Shown: positions 24,544 through 34,107, counted from the first letter of the stretch. The stretch: DNA of 61,223 bases from Prevotellaceae bacterium UBA2448 (GCA_002342585.1 DDQG01000004.1:1-61223); one strand, 5' to 3'. Made by a program: numbers and translations. The notes: a model not told the origin generated them from the letters alone.

Positions 24544-27500
24544 ATGATGAATATTGATTTTTCGCGTTGGGCACTGAACAACCAGAGGTTAGTGGCGCTA
24601 TTCATTGCCATCCTCTCGCTGGGTGGACTGTTAGCCTATTATGTCATGCCCAAACTGGAAGACCCAGAGATAGTCGTACGTCAGGCAGTGGTAGTAGGTA
24701 TCTACCCAGGTGCTTCGTCGCATCAGGTAGAACTCGAACTCACCGAACCGCTTGAAAAAAGCATAAACAAAACAGGCGACTTAAGTTTCGTGCAAAGCTA
24801 TAGCTATGCCGACATGTGCTATATCCTTGTCACACTCGACCCAGAAGTGCCTGCCGACCAACTGCAACGCAAATGGGTACTGATGCGTAACCGATTAGCA
24901 GAAACGCCATTACCATCGGGCGCACAATATATGGTCAAAGACGATTTCGGTGATGTATCAGGTATGTTCTACGCCCTGACAGGCGATGGCATGAGTCCGA
25001 AAGAGTTAGAGACCTATGCCGACATGATAAAACGCGAATTGCATACAATTGACGATGTCGGACGGATTGACATCTACGGCAAGATACCCCGTTGCATCAA
25101 CGTATCACTACGACAGGATCAACTCGCCAATCTGGGAGTATTGCCTGCAGAGGTCGTTGCCACACTCAACGGACAAAATGCAAATGTCTATTCCGGCTAT
25201 TTCAAAAGTGGCGGACGACGTATCCGTGTCAGTGTAGATGACCGTTATCAGACACCTGACGACATTAAGAGTCTTGTCATTCAAGGACATCAGAACGATC
25301 AGATTAGATTGGAAGATATAGCTGATGTAACAATAGACGAAGAGAAGACCCTGCGTGAGGAAATGCTACGCGACGGACAACACGCCCTGGGTATCAGCAT
25401 CTCAGCTGCATCAGGCACCGACATCATAAAGGTTGGAAACGAAGTAACCAAAAAACTTGAAGAAATAGAAAGTAACCGTCTGCCAGCAGGTGTGAAGTGT
25501 GAAAAGATATTCTACCAGCCCGAACGCGTAAGTTCCGCATTGGGAACCTTCATGCTGAACCTCATAGAATCTGTGTTGCTGGTTATTGTGCTGCTCATCT
25601 TCTGCATGAATTTCCGTTCGGGACTCATTCTGGGTATTACGCTAGTTATTACCGTATTGGGCACCATCTTTGTGCTGTACTATTTCGACGGAACCCTACA
25701 GCGAGTATCTTTAGCATCATTCGTACTGGCAATGGGTATGCTTGTGGATAATGCAGTCGTTATTGTGGACGGAATATTAGTTGATAGCCTTGCAGGAAAA
25801 TCACGAATGGAAACCCTCACATCCATCGGACGAAAGACTGCCATACCACTTTTGGGAGCTACACTTATAGCTATCTTGGCTTTCCTGCCTATCTATCTGA
25901 GCCCCGACGTCACAGGTCTCTACGTGCGCGATATGTTCATCGTACTCGCAGTATCACTATTCCTATCATGGATTTTGGCTCTGATGTTTGTGCCTATTCT
26001 CGCAAAAAAATGGTTGGTAGCAAAAGAAAAACAGACACCTCAAGCCCTTTATAACAGTCGTTGGCATCGCATGCTAGCAAACGTGCTGGACAAGTCGCTT
26101 CACCATCGTAAACTGACGGTGTCGTTGATGCTGATGCTACTCTTGATTGCAGGTCTGGGCTATCAGCTGATGCCGCAGGGACTATTCCCCGACATGACGT
26201 ATGACCAGCTATATATAGAATACCAGTTGCCAGAAGGTCACGATCCCAGTCAGGTAAAGTCCGACCTCGAAAACATGCGTAAGGAATTGATGGCAAAAGA
26301 CTATGTGACACATGTCACCACATCGGTAGGAGCCACCCCCTGTCGTTACAATCTGGTACGTTCTGTGGCACTGCCATCACTGGCTTATGGTGAACTGATT
26401 GTCGATTTCAAAGATGCACATACCCTCGACAAACACATCGATGAGTTGCAGAAACGACTCTCTGCGGAATATCCCGATGCATATGTAAAGGTAAAAAAGT
26501 ATAACCTGATGTTCATGCGCTACCCCATCGAACTGCGTTTCCTGGGGCCTGATCCTGCCGTATTACATCAGTTGGCTGACACTGCAATGGCAATCGTACA
26601 CAATACTGGTGTAATGGCACCAGTAACAAGTGACTGGATGCCGCGCTACCCCACTCTGCACGTTGACTATAATCAGCCCAGTGCTCGTCAGAAAGGCATT
26701 ACACGTTCTGATGTAGGTCTGTCGCTGATGTCGGCTACCGACGGGCTTCCTGTAGGTGTATTCTACAGTGGCACCGAGAAAAACAATATCTACGTGAATA
26801 TCATGGACGGTAAAGGGCAGCCACAATCAAACCTCGACGATGCTACGGTATTCAGTATGCTGCCGGACATCAACCAACTCACAAACAAAGAGCAGTTGCT
26901 GAATACCCTGAAGGACGGAAAAATGCCACAATTGACCAATACTGCACAAATTGCAGAGGTAAGCGACGGCATGAGAATAGAATGGGAAGAACCGGTTATT
27001 CCACGTTACAACGGAAAACGCGTACAGACCATTGAAGGTGCACCGGCTCCAGGCTATGGCATCGAAGAAGCACGTCAGATTCTGGAGAAAGAGATTAACA
27101 AGCTACAGATTCCTTCCGGCTATGAAATAAACTGGGGCGGTGAGAAGAAAGCTACCGATATGTCGATAGAGAACCTCTTTTCCAACTATCCGTTGGCAGT
27201 ATTGCTTATGTTAGGCATTCTGGTATGGCTGTTCCAAAGCTATCGCACATCATTGCTACTGTTCTGTTGTATTCCGTTCGTTTTTGTAGGCGTTATCCCA
27301 GCAATGCTCCTCTCCGGTCAGAACTTCGGCTTCGTTGCCATCGTTGGTGTATTGGGACTGGTAGGTATGATGCTCAAAAACGGCATTGTGCTCGTTGACG
27401 AAATGCGACTGCAGCTACAAAGCGGGAAAGACAGTCAACAGGCACTCATCGACGCGTCACTCTCGCGTCTGAGACCTGTGACCATGGCATCTCTCACCAC

Positions 27501-27642
27501 TGTGCTGGGTATGGTACCATTGCTTTTCGATGATATGTTTGGCTCAATGGCTGCTGCTATCATGGGTGGACTCATCGCAGGAACTATCATTGTTCTTATC
27601 ATCATCCCCGTACTCTACTCAATATTCTACAAACTGAAATAG
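24544..27642 (+). CDS. RND-family inner-membrane exporter
   Basis: A full-length (1032 residues) HAE1-like pump driven by proton motive force. It starts NIDFSRWALNNQRLVALFIAIL (TM1) followed by large periplasmic loops with PGASSHQVELELTEPLE. TM4 carries GMLVDNAVVIVDG (398-410); the tandem Asp pair of AcrB is Asp-Asn here. The second half repeats the fold, with GVLGLVGMMLKNGIVLVDE near residue 940. Export of a product made or released by the neighbouring hydrolases and ligase is plausible; drug efflux is the alternative. It is the last gene of the operon. Confidence 0.93.
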   Translation: MMNIDFSRWALNNQRLVALFIAILSLGGLLAYYVMPKLEDPEIVVRQAVVVGIYPGASSHQVELELTEPLEKSINKTGDLSFVQSYSYADMCYILVTLDPEVPADQLQRKWVLMRNRLAETPLPSGAQYMVKDDFGDVSGMFYALTGDGMSPKELETYADMIKRELHTIDDVGRIDIYGKIPRCINVSLRQDQLANLGVLPAEVVATLNGQNANVYSGYFKSGGRRIRVSVDDRYQTPDDIKSLVIQGHQNDQIRLEDIADVTIDEEKTLREEMLRDGQHALGISISAASGTDIIKVGNEVTKKLEEIESNRLPAGVKCEKIFYQPERVSSALGTFMLNLIESVLLVIVLLIFCMNFRSGLILGITLVITVLGTIFVLYYFDGTLQRVSLASFVLAMGMLVDNAVVIVDGILVDSLAGKSRMETLTSIGRKTAIPLLGATLIAILAFLPIYLSPDVTGLYVRDMFIVLAVSLFLSWILALMFVPILAKKWLVAKEKQTPQALYNSRWHRMLANVLDKSLHHRKLTVSLMLMLLLIAGLGYQLMPQGLFPDMTYDQLYIEYQLPEGHDPSQVKSDLENMRKELMAKDYVTHVTTSVGATPCRYNLVRSVALPSLAYGELIVDFKDAHTLDKHIDELQKRLSAEYPDAYVKVKKYNLMFMRYPIELRFLGPDPAVLHQLADTAMAIVHNTGVMAPVTSDWMPRYPTLHVDYNQPSARQKGITRSDVGLSLMSATDGLPVGVFYSGTEKNNIYVNIMDGKGQPQSNLDDATVFSMLPDINQLTNKEQLLNTLKDGKMPQLTNTAQIAEVSDGMRIEWEEPVIPRYNGKRVQTIEGAPAPGYGIEEARQILEKEINKLQIPSGYEINWGGEKKATDMSIENLFSNYPLAVLLMLGILVWLFQSYRTSLLLFCCIPFVFVGVIPAMLLSGQNFGFVAIVGVLGLVGMMLKNGIVLVDEMRLQLQSGKDSQQALIDASLSRLRPVTMASLTTVLGMVPLLFDDMFGSMAAAIMGGLIAGTIIVLIIIPVLYSIFYKLK

Positions 27643-27669
27643 TATTCACAAGGGAATAGACATTAAAGG

Positions 27670-28407
27670 TTATAATGCTTTAAGCGTGAAGCCGAAGATG
27701 AAGTAGAGGGACTGTTCGTTGGGGTTGGCAACGAGTTGTCCAAAGATTGGAAGAGAAAAGGTTTGGGATATTTTGATTTCTTTTGTAGCACGCAAGGAGA
27801 CGTTTATGAGTCGGAATCCGTTGGTATTGTAGTAGTCTGATTTCCAAGGCACGAATCCCATGGCGGCATTCCAGTTGCAGGTGACAAAACGGAAAGGTGC
27901 TGCCACTTCAAAATAAGAACTGAAGGCACGTTTTCCGCTGTCTTCCTGAAAGTCGGCACCGGCAAAGTAGGTCTGCCATGAGGCAATCACAGGACCGAAG
28001 TTGTAGGAGACAAATCCTTCGAACGAGTGACCTGTGCTATCGTTTTTGTAGTAGAAGAAACGATTGTCGTTGCCATCGGTCCAGTAGTCGATAACTCCGA
28101 ATGAGAGTCCACCTATCTCGTATGAGAGTGTCAAGTCGATTTCGCGGCTGTCTTTGCTGTCTGATAATCCCGTATTACCCCAGGCTTTCAGACACAGACC
28201 TTTCCAACTCAGAGACATTTCCGGTTGCAGGGACACATGTCCCAAATTGAGACCACGCCAAATGTAGTTGGTTACTACATCTCCTTTAAGATGAAATACA
28301 AAATCGCTCCGTGCAGGCTGATCTTTCAGGCTGTCGGTCTGTACTTGTGCGTTTATCATGCTGCTCATCGCCAGCATGATGGTAAGAGTTATCAGTTTCT
28401 GTTTCAT
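27670..28407 (-). CDS. Putative outer-membrane beta-barrel protein
   Basis: A 245-residue protein with a cleavable signal peptide (~20 residues, ending INA-QVQ) and alternating amphipathic strands throughout. It ends FGFTLKAL. The early segment VVTNYIWRGLNLGHVSLQPEMSLSWKG resembles putative porins of the TorF-like group, in which a YxWRG motif follows the signal peptide. The substrate is unknown. It converges on the RND gene with 27 bases between stops, so the two are not in one operon. Confidence 0.65.
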   Translation of the reverse strand: MKQKLITLTIMLAMSSMINAQVQTDSLKDQPARSDFVFHLKGDVVTNYIWRGLNLGHVSLQPEMSLSWKGLCLKAWGNTGLSDSKDSREIDLTLSYEIGGLSFGVIDYWTDGNDNRFFYYKNDSTGHSFEGFVSYNFGPVIASWQTYFAGADFQEDSGKRAFSSYFEVAAPFRFVTCNWNAAMGFVPWKSDYYNTNGFRLINVSLRATKEIKISQTFSLPIFGQLVANPNEQSLYFIFGFTLKAL

Positions 28408-28461
28408 AATAGCTGAAAAAACGGACAGCTTCGAAGTTGAAGTTGTCCGGAGGATTTCTTG

Positions 28462-28533
28462 AGGTGCCTACCCGATTCGAACGGGTGTAAACGGTTTTGC
28501 AGACCGGTGACTAAGCCACTCATCCAAGGCACC
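28462..28533 (-). tRNA. tRNA-Cys (GCA)
   Basis: A cloverleaf of 72 bases. Acceptor GGTGCCT pairs with AGGCACC and the discriminator is U, a Cys identity element. The anticodon loop CTGCAAA gives GCA, and the T-arm is ACCCG-TTCGAAT-CGGGT. The 3' CCA is not encoded. Confidence 0.95.
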
Positions 28534-28552
28534 ATTTTCTGAAATGCGGGTG

Positions 28553-28583
28553 CAAAGGTAAGGTTTTTTAGACTACAAACAAA
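28553..28583 (-). promoter_or_regulatory. Promoter of tRNA-Cys
   Basis: On the minus strand TTTG (28583-28580), 19 bases, then TACCTTTG (28560-28553) match the Bacteroidetes consensus exactly, ending 19 bases before the tRNA 5' end. Confidence 0.75.
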
Positions 28584-28634
28584 ACAGAAATGAAAAATTT
28601 TTTGCTTATACGGATATTTTTCTCGTTTTTTGAT

Positions 28635-28642
28635 TACCTTTG
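28635..28642 (+). promoter_or_regulatory. Probable -7 element for the xylanase gene
   Basis: TACCTTTG matches TAnnTTTG and lies 55 bases before the ATG at 28698. No good TTTG is found at the proper -33 distance. Confidence 0.5.
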
Positions 28643-28697
28643 CAGACAGAGTATGATATACGAACTGAATGTGTACTAACAATCAATCATAATAACC

Positions 28698-29765
28698 ATG
28701 AATAAAAGGATATTTGCAAGCATTTTTGCTGCAGCTGGAATGATGCTGTTAGCAGGTAGTCAGACGGCAAGTGCCGAAGGTCTTAAGGATGCATATAAGA
28801 ACGAGTTTCTGATAGGTGTAGCTGTGAACCAAAGAAATGTGAGCGACCCTATGCAGAGTGCTCTCATCTGCGAAGAGTTCAACAGCATAACAGCTGAGAA
28901 CGACATGAAACCACAGCCTACGGAACCTGCTGAGGGGAAGTATAACTGGGAACGAGCTGACCGCATAGCAAATTTCTGTCGTGAACACGGAATAAAGTTG
29001 AGAGGACATTGTCTGGTGTGGCATAATCAGATTGGTGAGTGGATTTATACAGACAAGAACGGCAACGAGGTGGACAAGAAGACTCTGCTGAAGCGCCTGC
29101 GCAAGCATATCAAGGCTATCGTAAGCAGATATAAGGATGTGGTTTACTGCTGGGACGTAGTGAACGAGGCTATAACTGATGATCCGAAGGCTGAGAATCA
29201 TTTCCGTCAGTCGAGACTCTATAAGATTGCAGGCGACGATTTTATTCGTGAGGCTTTCAAGGCTGCAAGAAAGGCTGACCCCAAGGCTCTGCTTTTCTAT
29301 AACGACTATAATGAATGTGACCCAGTGAAGAGCAATCGCATAGCTGAGGTAGTGCGTACGATGAAGGCTGACGGAGTGCCTATCGACGGAATCGGTATGC
29401 AGGGGCATTATAATATCTATGGTCCGTCGGAACAGGACATAGAGGCTGCAATAGCAAAGTACCGGGCTGTAGTAAATCATTTGCACGTGACAGAACTGGA
29501 TGTGAGAGCTAACCGCGAAATGGGTGGAGCTCTGAAGTTCAGTAAGGAGGCAAGCGACCCAGACGACAAGGTGAAGGCTAAGCAGAAGGAACAGTATGCA
29601 GCCATTTTCCGTGTTCTGAGGAAGAACGCCGACATCATAGACTGTGTGACGTTTTGGAACCTCTCAGACCGCGATTCGTGGTTGGGAGCTGAAAACCAAC
29701 CTCTGCTCTTCGACAAAGACTATAAGCGCAAGGAAGTGTATGATGTAGTTTTCCAGAAGAAGTAA
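28698..29765 (+). CDS. Endo-1,4-beta-xylanase, GH10
   Basis: Hydrolyses internal beta-1,4 links of xylan with retention. A signal peptide (MNKRIFASIF... ending TASA-EG) indicates export. GH10 landmarks are FNSITAENDMK (61-71), GHCLVWHNQ (103-111), the acid/base Glu157 in WDVVNEAI, and the nucleophile Glu266 in HVTELDVR, followed by VTFWNLSDRDSWL. It is a single-domain enzyme of 355 residues with no binding module or lipobox, so it is probably periplasmic or secreted. It is not next to susC/D genes; its stop overlaps the tilS start (TAATG). Confidence 0.94.
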   Translation: MNKRIFASIFAAAGMMLLAGSQTASAEGLKDAYKNEFLIGVAVNQRNVSDPMQSALICEEFNSITAENDMKPQPTEPAEGKYNWERADRIANFCREHGIKLRGHCLVWHNQIGEWIYTDKNGNEVDKKTLLKRLRKHIKAIVSRYKDVVYCWDVVNEAITDDPKAENHFRQSRLYKIAGDDFIREAFKAARKADPKALLFYNDYNECDPVKSNRIAEVVRTMKADGVPIDGIGMQGHYNIYGPSEQDIEAAIAKYRAVVNHLHVTELDVRANREMGGALKFSKEASDPDDKVKAKQKEQYAAIFRVLRKNADIIDCVTFWNLSDRDSWLGAENQPLLFDKDYKRKEVYDVVFQKK

Positions 29766-30760
29766 TGAAGGCAAAGACGTTCAGAGATACCGTAAGGCGG
29801 TTTATAGAGGCAGAGGCTATGCTGAGGGCAGGCGACAAGGTTGTCGTAGCCCTGAGTGGCGGAGCTGACTCGGTATGTCTGTTGCTCACTCTGAAAACAC
29901 TTGGTTTTGAAGTGGTAGCAGCTCATTGCAATTTCCACCTTAGAGGCACAGAAAGTATGAGGGACGAGGAGTTTGTGAGGAACCTATGCGAGAGGATGGG
30001 TGTGAAACTCCATCTGACAGACTTCGATACTACAGCTTATGCACGAGAGAAGGCTGTAAGCATTGAGGTAGCTGCAAGAGAACTAAGGTATGATTATTTC
30101 AAACAGATTGTTGAGGAGGAGGGTTGCTGCGCCATTGCCGTAGGACATCATAAGGACGATAATGCAGAGACTTTCCTGCTGAATTGCGTAAGAAAAACCG
30201 GCATAAGAGGTCTGGGCGGCATAAAACCTGTGAGCACAAACCAACAGGGAAGTAAGGTGGTACGTCCCCTACTCTGCGTTTGCCGGCAAGACATAACCGA
30301 CTATCTGGAGGATTGCGGCGAGAAATGGGTTACGGATTCGAGTAATCTGAAAAACGATGTGTCGAGAAACAAAATGCGACTCGACGTGATGCCTATTCTG
30401 AAAGAAATAAACAAAGGAGTTGTGGATAATCTGTGCGACACCATGCAGAATGTTGCAGAGATGACGAAGATTTACGAGGACTGGATAGAGAAAGAGAAGA
30501 AACGTTGTAGCAGAAGAACTGAGGACGGAGCTCTGGTGATAAACCGCGAACGACTGGCTCAGAGTGCCTCACCTATCTCTGTGCTGCACGAACTACTCAG
30601 TCCGTTGGGATTTAACGAAACACAAGTGAAAAACCTATTGACTGCAAAGGGTTTCCATTCTAACCGACATAAAGGTGCATACGAAATGCAATTGCCCGGT
30701 GGCGGAACTGTTATGATAGAAGTAAAATGGAAGGAATTGAGGGTAATGCATAATGCATAA
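29765..30760 (+). CDS. tilS: tRNA(Ile)-lysidine synthase, short form
   Basis: TilS modifies C34 of the CAU-anticodon isoleucine tRNA to lysidine with ATP and lysine, an essential function. The PP-loop is VVALSGGADSVCLL (27-40), followed by AAHCNFHLRGTESMRDEEFV, GHHKDDNAETFLLN and RPLLCVCRQDI. At 331 residues it is about 100 short of typical Bacteroidetes TilS and lacks a clear C-terminal TilS domain. The last six codons (RVMHNA) read into a dispersed ATGCATAAT repeat, so the 3' end may have been replaced. Catalytic domains look intact. It is coupled to the xylanase gene by TAATG. Confidence 0.88.
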   Translation: MKAKTFRDTVRRFIEAEAMLRAGDKVVVALSGGADSVCLLLTLKTLGFEVVAAHCNFHLRGTESMRDEEFVRNLCERMGVKLHLTDFDTTAYAREKAVSIEVAARELRYDYFKQIVEEEGCCAIAVGHHKDDNAETFLLNCVRKTGIRGLGGIKPVSTNQQGSKVVRPLLCVCRQDITDYLEDCGEKWVTDSSNLKNDVSRNKMRLDVMPILKEINKGVVDNLCDTMQNVAEMTKIYEDWIEKEKKRCSRRTEDGALVINRERLAQSASPISVLHELLSPLGFNETQVKNLLTAKGFHSNRHKGAYEMQLPGGGTVMIEVKWKELRVMHNA

Positions 30761-30777
30761 TTCATAATGCATAATTG
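30749..30777. repeat. 29-bp dispersed ATGCATAAT repeat, copy 1
   Basis: Exact reverse complement of 50721-50749, about 20 kb away. It has an internal near-duplication (CATAATGCATAATT repeated). Here it supplies the last codons and stop of tilS. Confidence 0.85.
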
Positions 30778-30797
30778 ACCTTAGACCTTTGACCCAA

Positions 30798-31496
30798 TTA
30801 ATAACCCATTGATACGGCAAAGATGGTAACAAGGATATAATTCAGGAAGATAACCGTAAGCAGAAGATTCATATCATCTACGAAATAGCCTGTTGCAGTA
30901 AAATGGGAGGATACAGGACTGTTGCTGCTTATCCCCTTACGCTTTGATACAAACTGCATGAGGAAATAGAAGATGGTGCCGAGAATGGCGCCTATGGCGA
31001 AGCCTACGAGCACATCGCCCAGATAGTGAACTCCCAGATAGATACGAGTGAAAGTGGTTGAGAGCGACCAACAAATGAGTGTTAGAGTCACGTTGCGATG
31101 ACGGAATAACCACGAGAGGAATACGGCTATAGCCATTGTGTTGCAGGCATGTCCTGAGAAAAATCCGAAACGGCCTCCACGATAACCCCGAACGATATCG
31201 ACCAAGTACATCAGTTCAGGGTCTTGAGTGGGTCGCCAACGAGATATCATAGGTTTTATTAAACCCGAACAAAAGCGGTCAGCGACAGCGATGAGAAGTA
31301 TCATCGTAACAGTTATCATAAGGGCTTGACGCACATCATTATTTTTGAAGATGATGAAAAACAATGTCAGTATGACCAGAGACCAGGAAAAGGTGTTGGT
31401 GTAAGTAAACATGACATTGTCCCAGAAGAGGGAGTCGCTGCCATTGAGTGCCAACGTCCATTGGTGATCCAGTTCATTAAGATGTGCTAAGTCCAT
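30798..31496 (-). CDS. PAP2-family membrane phosphatase
   Basis: An integral-membrane acid phosphatase of 232 residues. The three PAP2 motifs are complete: KPMISRWRP (81-89), FSGH (113-116) and RIYLGVHYLGD (151-161). Several hydrophobic helices surround them. Family members dephosphorylate undecaprenyl diphosphate, phosphatidylglycerol phosphate or lipid A; which applies here cannot be seen. It lies 16 bases after batE on the same strand and may be the last gene of the aerotolerance transcript. Confidence 0.88.
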   Translation of the reverse strand: MDLAHLNELDHQWTLALNGSDSLFWDNVMFTYTNTFSWSLVILTLFFIIFKNNDVRQALMITVTMILLIAVADRFCSGLIKPMISRWRPTQDPELMYLVDIVRGYRGGRFGFFSGHACNTMAIAVFLSWLFRHRNVTLTLICWSLSTTFTRIYLGVHYLGDVLVGFAIGAILGTIFYFLMQFVSKRKGISSNSPVSSHFTATGYFVDDMNLLLTVIFLNYILVTIFAVSMGY

Positions 31497-31512
31497 ATAT
31501 GAGGAAGTGGTG

Positions 31513-32259
31513 TTAGATTATTTCTACTGTCTTAGACGGAATCCAACCTTGCTTACCCTCTTCGAATTTCACTTCTATCCAACCCTTCATCGACTGATCG
31601 AGAATCTCAACCTTCGAACCCTCGTGGATGAGGAAGAGGTCGGTACTGTTATGACTTGGGGAACTCTTTACAGACACAGCAGGAGCCATCACGATTGCTG
31701 CTGCATGGTCACGTATTTCGGAGTTCTGCGAATATGCTGCCAAGTTGTGAAGAATTACTACCATCATGAGAAGTACTCCGATGGTGAATGATATCTTCCT
31801 AACACGAATGTTGAAAGAAAGAAAATAGACAAGCAGGCTGATGAGAGCTATGATAAACAGCACGATAGCCTGTTGTGCCCAAGCATCAACACTTTGCAGG
31901 TGGGTGAAGTTGTTCCACCATGTGACGAAGAACATCTTAGATGGTGGTACCACCTTATCAACTGTCTTGCCGCGAGCAAAGGTCAGGTTATTGCGAATAT
32001 CATTATCGCCTGGGCTCAGTTCATAGGCACGTTCATAGTTGAGGATAGCAAGTGGAATGCTATCCAACTTATAATAACAGTTTCCGAGGTTGTAGTATAT
32101 CTCCGCTGCCACACCCTGAGTATTCAGAATTTCATTGTATGCAGCTGCTGCTTTCTTATATTGTTCCTTGCCGTATAGAGCATCGGCTTCCGCCTTTGTC
32201 ACAGCCAAAGCAGGCAGAGAAAGGACGGAGAGGAGGAATATGAATAGTATCTGTTTCAT
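31513..32259 (-). CDS. batE: BatE aerotolerance protein (TPR + SH3-like)
   Basis: A signal peptide is followed by TPR repeats (YKKAAAAYNEILN, AAEIYYNLGNCYYKLDSIPLAILNYERAYELSP, ~35-90). Two membrane segments lie at about 130-180. A C-terminal SH3-like domain contains AVSVKSSP and GSKVEILDQSMKGWIEVKFEEGKQGWIPS. This order is characteristic of BatE in Bacteroidetes, where the Bat operon is linked to oxygen tolerance. An ATG 6 bases upstream overlaps the batD stop and is an alternative start. Confidence 0.88.
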   Translation of the reverse strand: MKQILFIFLLSVLSLPALAVTKAEADALYGKEQYKKAAAAYNEILNTQGVAAEIYYNLGNCYYKLDSIPLAILNYERAYELSPGDNDIRNNLTFARGKTVDKVVPPSKMFFVTWWNNFTHLQSVDAWAQQAIVLFIIALISLLVYFLSFNIRVRKISFTIGVLLMMVVILHNLAAYSQNSEIRDHAAAIVMAPAVSVKSSPSHNSTDLFLIHEGSKVEILDQSMKGWIEVKFEEGKQGWIPSKTVEII

Positions 32260-32264
32260 GTGCA

Positions 32265-34097
32265 TTATAGGCTATCTTCCATTTCACTAATAGTGCTAAT
32301 GGCACTCTTGTAAATATTCTCCATATTAGCATTTGCGTCGCCTGGAGCATAGCGGGCAAATTCGCAGTCGCTCATAGTTTTGAGGAATGCTGCTATGTGT
32401 TCCTGAGAAACATTGCTGGCAGAGAGTTCTGATTGTATATTGTCTTTATTCAGACGTTCCTGAGGGATGGTGAGTTTGTCGGCTACATATCCAAGCATAG
32501 CACGCAGTACCTCATCGTAGAACTCGTTCTGCTTTCGTTCTGCCAAAAGTTTCTTTGCTTTCTTCATACGACGCAGAGCCATCTTATTAGCTTTCCTACC
32601 ACGTACTCGAGCCTTGTCGTTGTTGGCTGCAATACGTTTGTTACCAATAATGATTGCTATGATAAAGAGGAGGAACGGAACGAGGTAACTGAGCAACTGA
32701 GCAGATGTGCCCCAAAGAGTCTGGTCGCGCTGTTCCAGTTTTGCATCACCCAACTTGATGTGGCGGATATCCTTAGCCAGTTCCTTCACATCCTGCTGAC
32801 TGTTAGAGTAGTCGGCGGTGTGAACTGTACCACCCTTACCCTTCTTCACTTTCAGGGTGTAGGATTCGGTAGTCAAGGTCTTGTACGACTTGCTGTCGGT
32901 ATCGAAATAAACAAACTCGGCAGCAGGAATAGTAAATGTGCCTGCATGACGAGGAACCACCAGATACTCGAATGTTTTCGTACCCGAAAGACCAGCACGA
33001 GTAAGTGAGAAATTGTCGTTTATCTTTGCGTCATAAGTCTCAAAATCCTTCGGGAAGGCTATTTCAGGAGTACGGATGAGTTTCATATTTCCTGAACCCT
33101 TCACACTCAGTTTCAACGTCACAGCATCATTGGCTTCAACTTCCTGAGTGTTGATAGAAGAAGAAACTGTGAATTTACCCACAGCTCCTGTGAACTTAGC
33201 TGGTTTTGCTAGCAGCGGAGACACATGGATAGTGAGTTTTGGAGTGACAATCTTCTTCTTCACCTCCTGCATAGCTGAAACTCCATTGAAGAATGCATCA
33301 AACGGGTCAACATTTCTGCGAGGAATGACCACAAGACCTTCGTAGGTGATAGAAGGAATTACGAGGTCACCACTCTTCTGTGGGAACAGTACATACTGGC
33401 TCCAGATGACCGAACGGTAGTTACGACCATTATATGTCTCCAGTTCAAATTCTTTGTTACGAGGCAGAGGAATCTCCTGAATCTGGAAACCGTCGAGTGT
33501 TGGCAGTTTTCCATCGAGTTGCGTGAGGTTCAGAGTGGTATAAATCTTATACGTAAGCAGGATTGCCTCCTGTTCATACACATTTGTACGACTGGCTGTA
33601 GCTGTCATGAATAGTTCGGAACCTGACACCTTTGCTGCAGGAGCATTCGACTGGTGCTGTTGCTGTTGCTGAGTTGCTCCACCACCCTGCTGAGCATTAG
33701 AACCACCACCCTGTCCGGCTGGAAGCACCTTTACTGTGGCACTATTGGAACGGAGCACTTTCCCGTCAACAGTTATGGTTGCCGGTTTAATGGTAAAGGT
33801 ACCAGGTTGGGAAGCCATCACTACAAACGTATATGTGATGGTGCTCGACGATGACATGCGACCGTTGATAAACTGCACGCTGCTTTGTTGCGAAGTACTT
33901 GGACCATAGATTACGTCCAGCCCCTCAAAATTTGGTGGGGTAAAATTGCTACCGCTTTGGGTGTTTACAGTAAACTGAACACGAAATTTATCACCCTGCT
34001 CTACTGTTGATGGAGCTGAGAGTCGCATCGTGGCATCAGCAAGAGCGTTAATGGTTATCAGCGTGAATATGAATAATATGCTTATAAAACGTTTCAT
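32265..34097 (-). CDS. batD: BatD aerotolerance membrane protein
   Basis: A 610-residue protein with a signal peptide, a long periplasmic beta-sandwich region (TMRLSAPSTVEQGDKFRVQF at the start of the mature part), a Gln/Gly-rich stretch near 130-150, one membrane helix (~450-470, LLSYLVPFLLFIIAIIIG), and a cytoplasmic helical tail with ALRRMKKAKKLLAE. This matches the BatD/oxygen-tolerance family. It sits between the fused batBC and batE, 10 bases after batBC. Confidence 0.9.
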   Translation of the reverse strand: MKRFISILFIFTLITINALADATMRLSAPSTVEQGDKFRVQFTVNTQSGSNFTPPNFEGLDVIYGPSTSQQSSVQFINGRMSSSSTITYTFVVMASQPGTFTIKPATITVDGKVLRSNSATVKVLPAGQGGGSNAQQGGGATQQQQQHQSNAPAAKVSGSELFMTATASRTNVYEQEAILLTYKIYTTLNLTQLDGKLPTLDGFQIQEIPLPRNKEFELETYNGRNYRSVIWSQYVLFPQKSGDLVIPSITYEGLVVIPRRNVDPFDAFFNGVSAMQEVKKKIVTPKLTIHVSPLLAKPAKFTGAVGKFTVSSSINTQEVEANDAVTLKLSVKGSGNMKLIRTPEIAFPKDFETYDAKINDNFSLTRAGLSGTKTFEYLVVPRHAGTFTIPAAEFVYFDTDSKSYKTLTTESYTLKVKKGKGGTVHTADYSNSQQDVKELAKDIRHIKLGDAKLEQRDQTLWGTSAQLLSYLVPFLLFIIAIIIGNKRIAANNDKARVRGRKANKMALRRMKKAKKLLAERKQNEFYDEVLRAMLGYVADKLTIPQERLNKDNIQSELSASNVSQEHIAAFLKTMSDCEFARYAPGDANANMENIYKSAISTISEMEDSL

Positions 34098-34107
34098 AAT
34101 CGTAGGT

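Noticed and set aside
24544..27642. RND pump as inactive because TM4 has Asp-Asn instead of Asp-Asp
   Set aside because: The first Asp (402) is kept and the VDNAVV form is common in intact Bacteroidetes pumps, so this is not evidence of loss of function.
28749..29486. A 245-codon minus-strand frame
   Set aside because: It lies entirely within the GH10 gene, which has both catalytic glutamates; the opposite frame has no recognisable domain.
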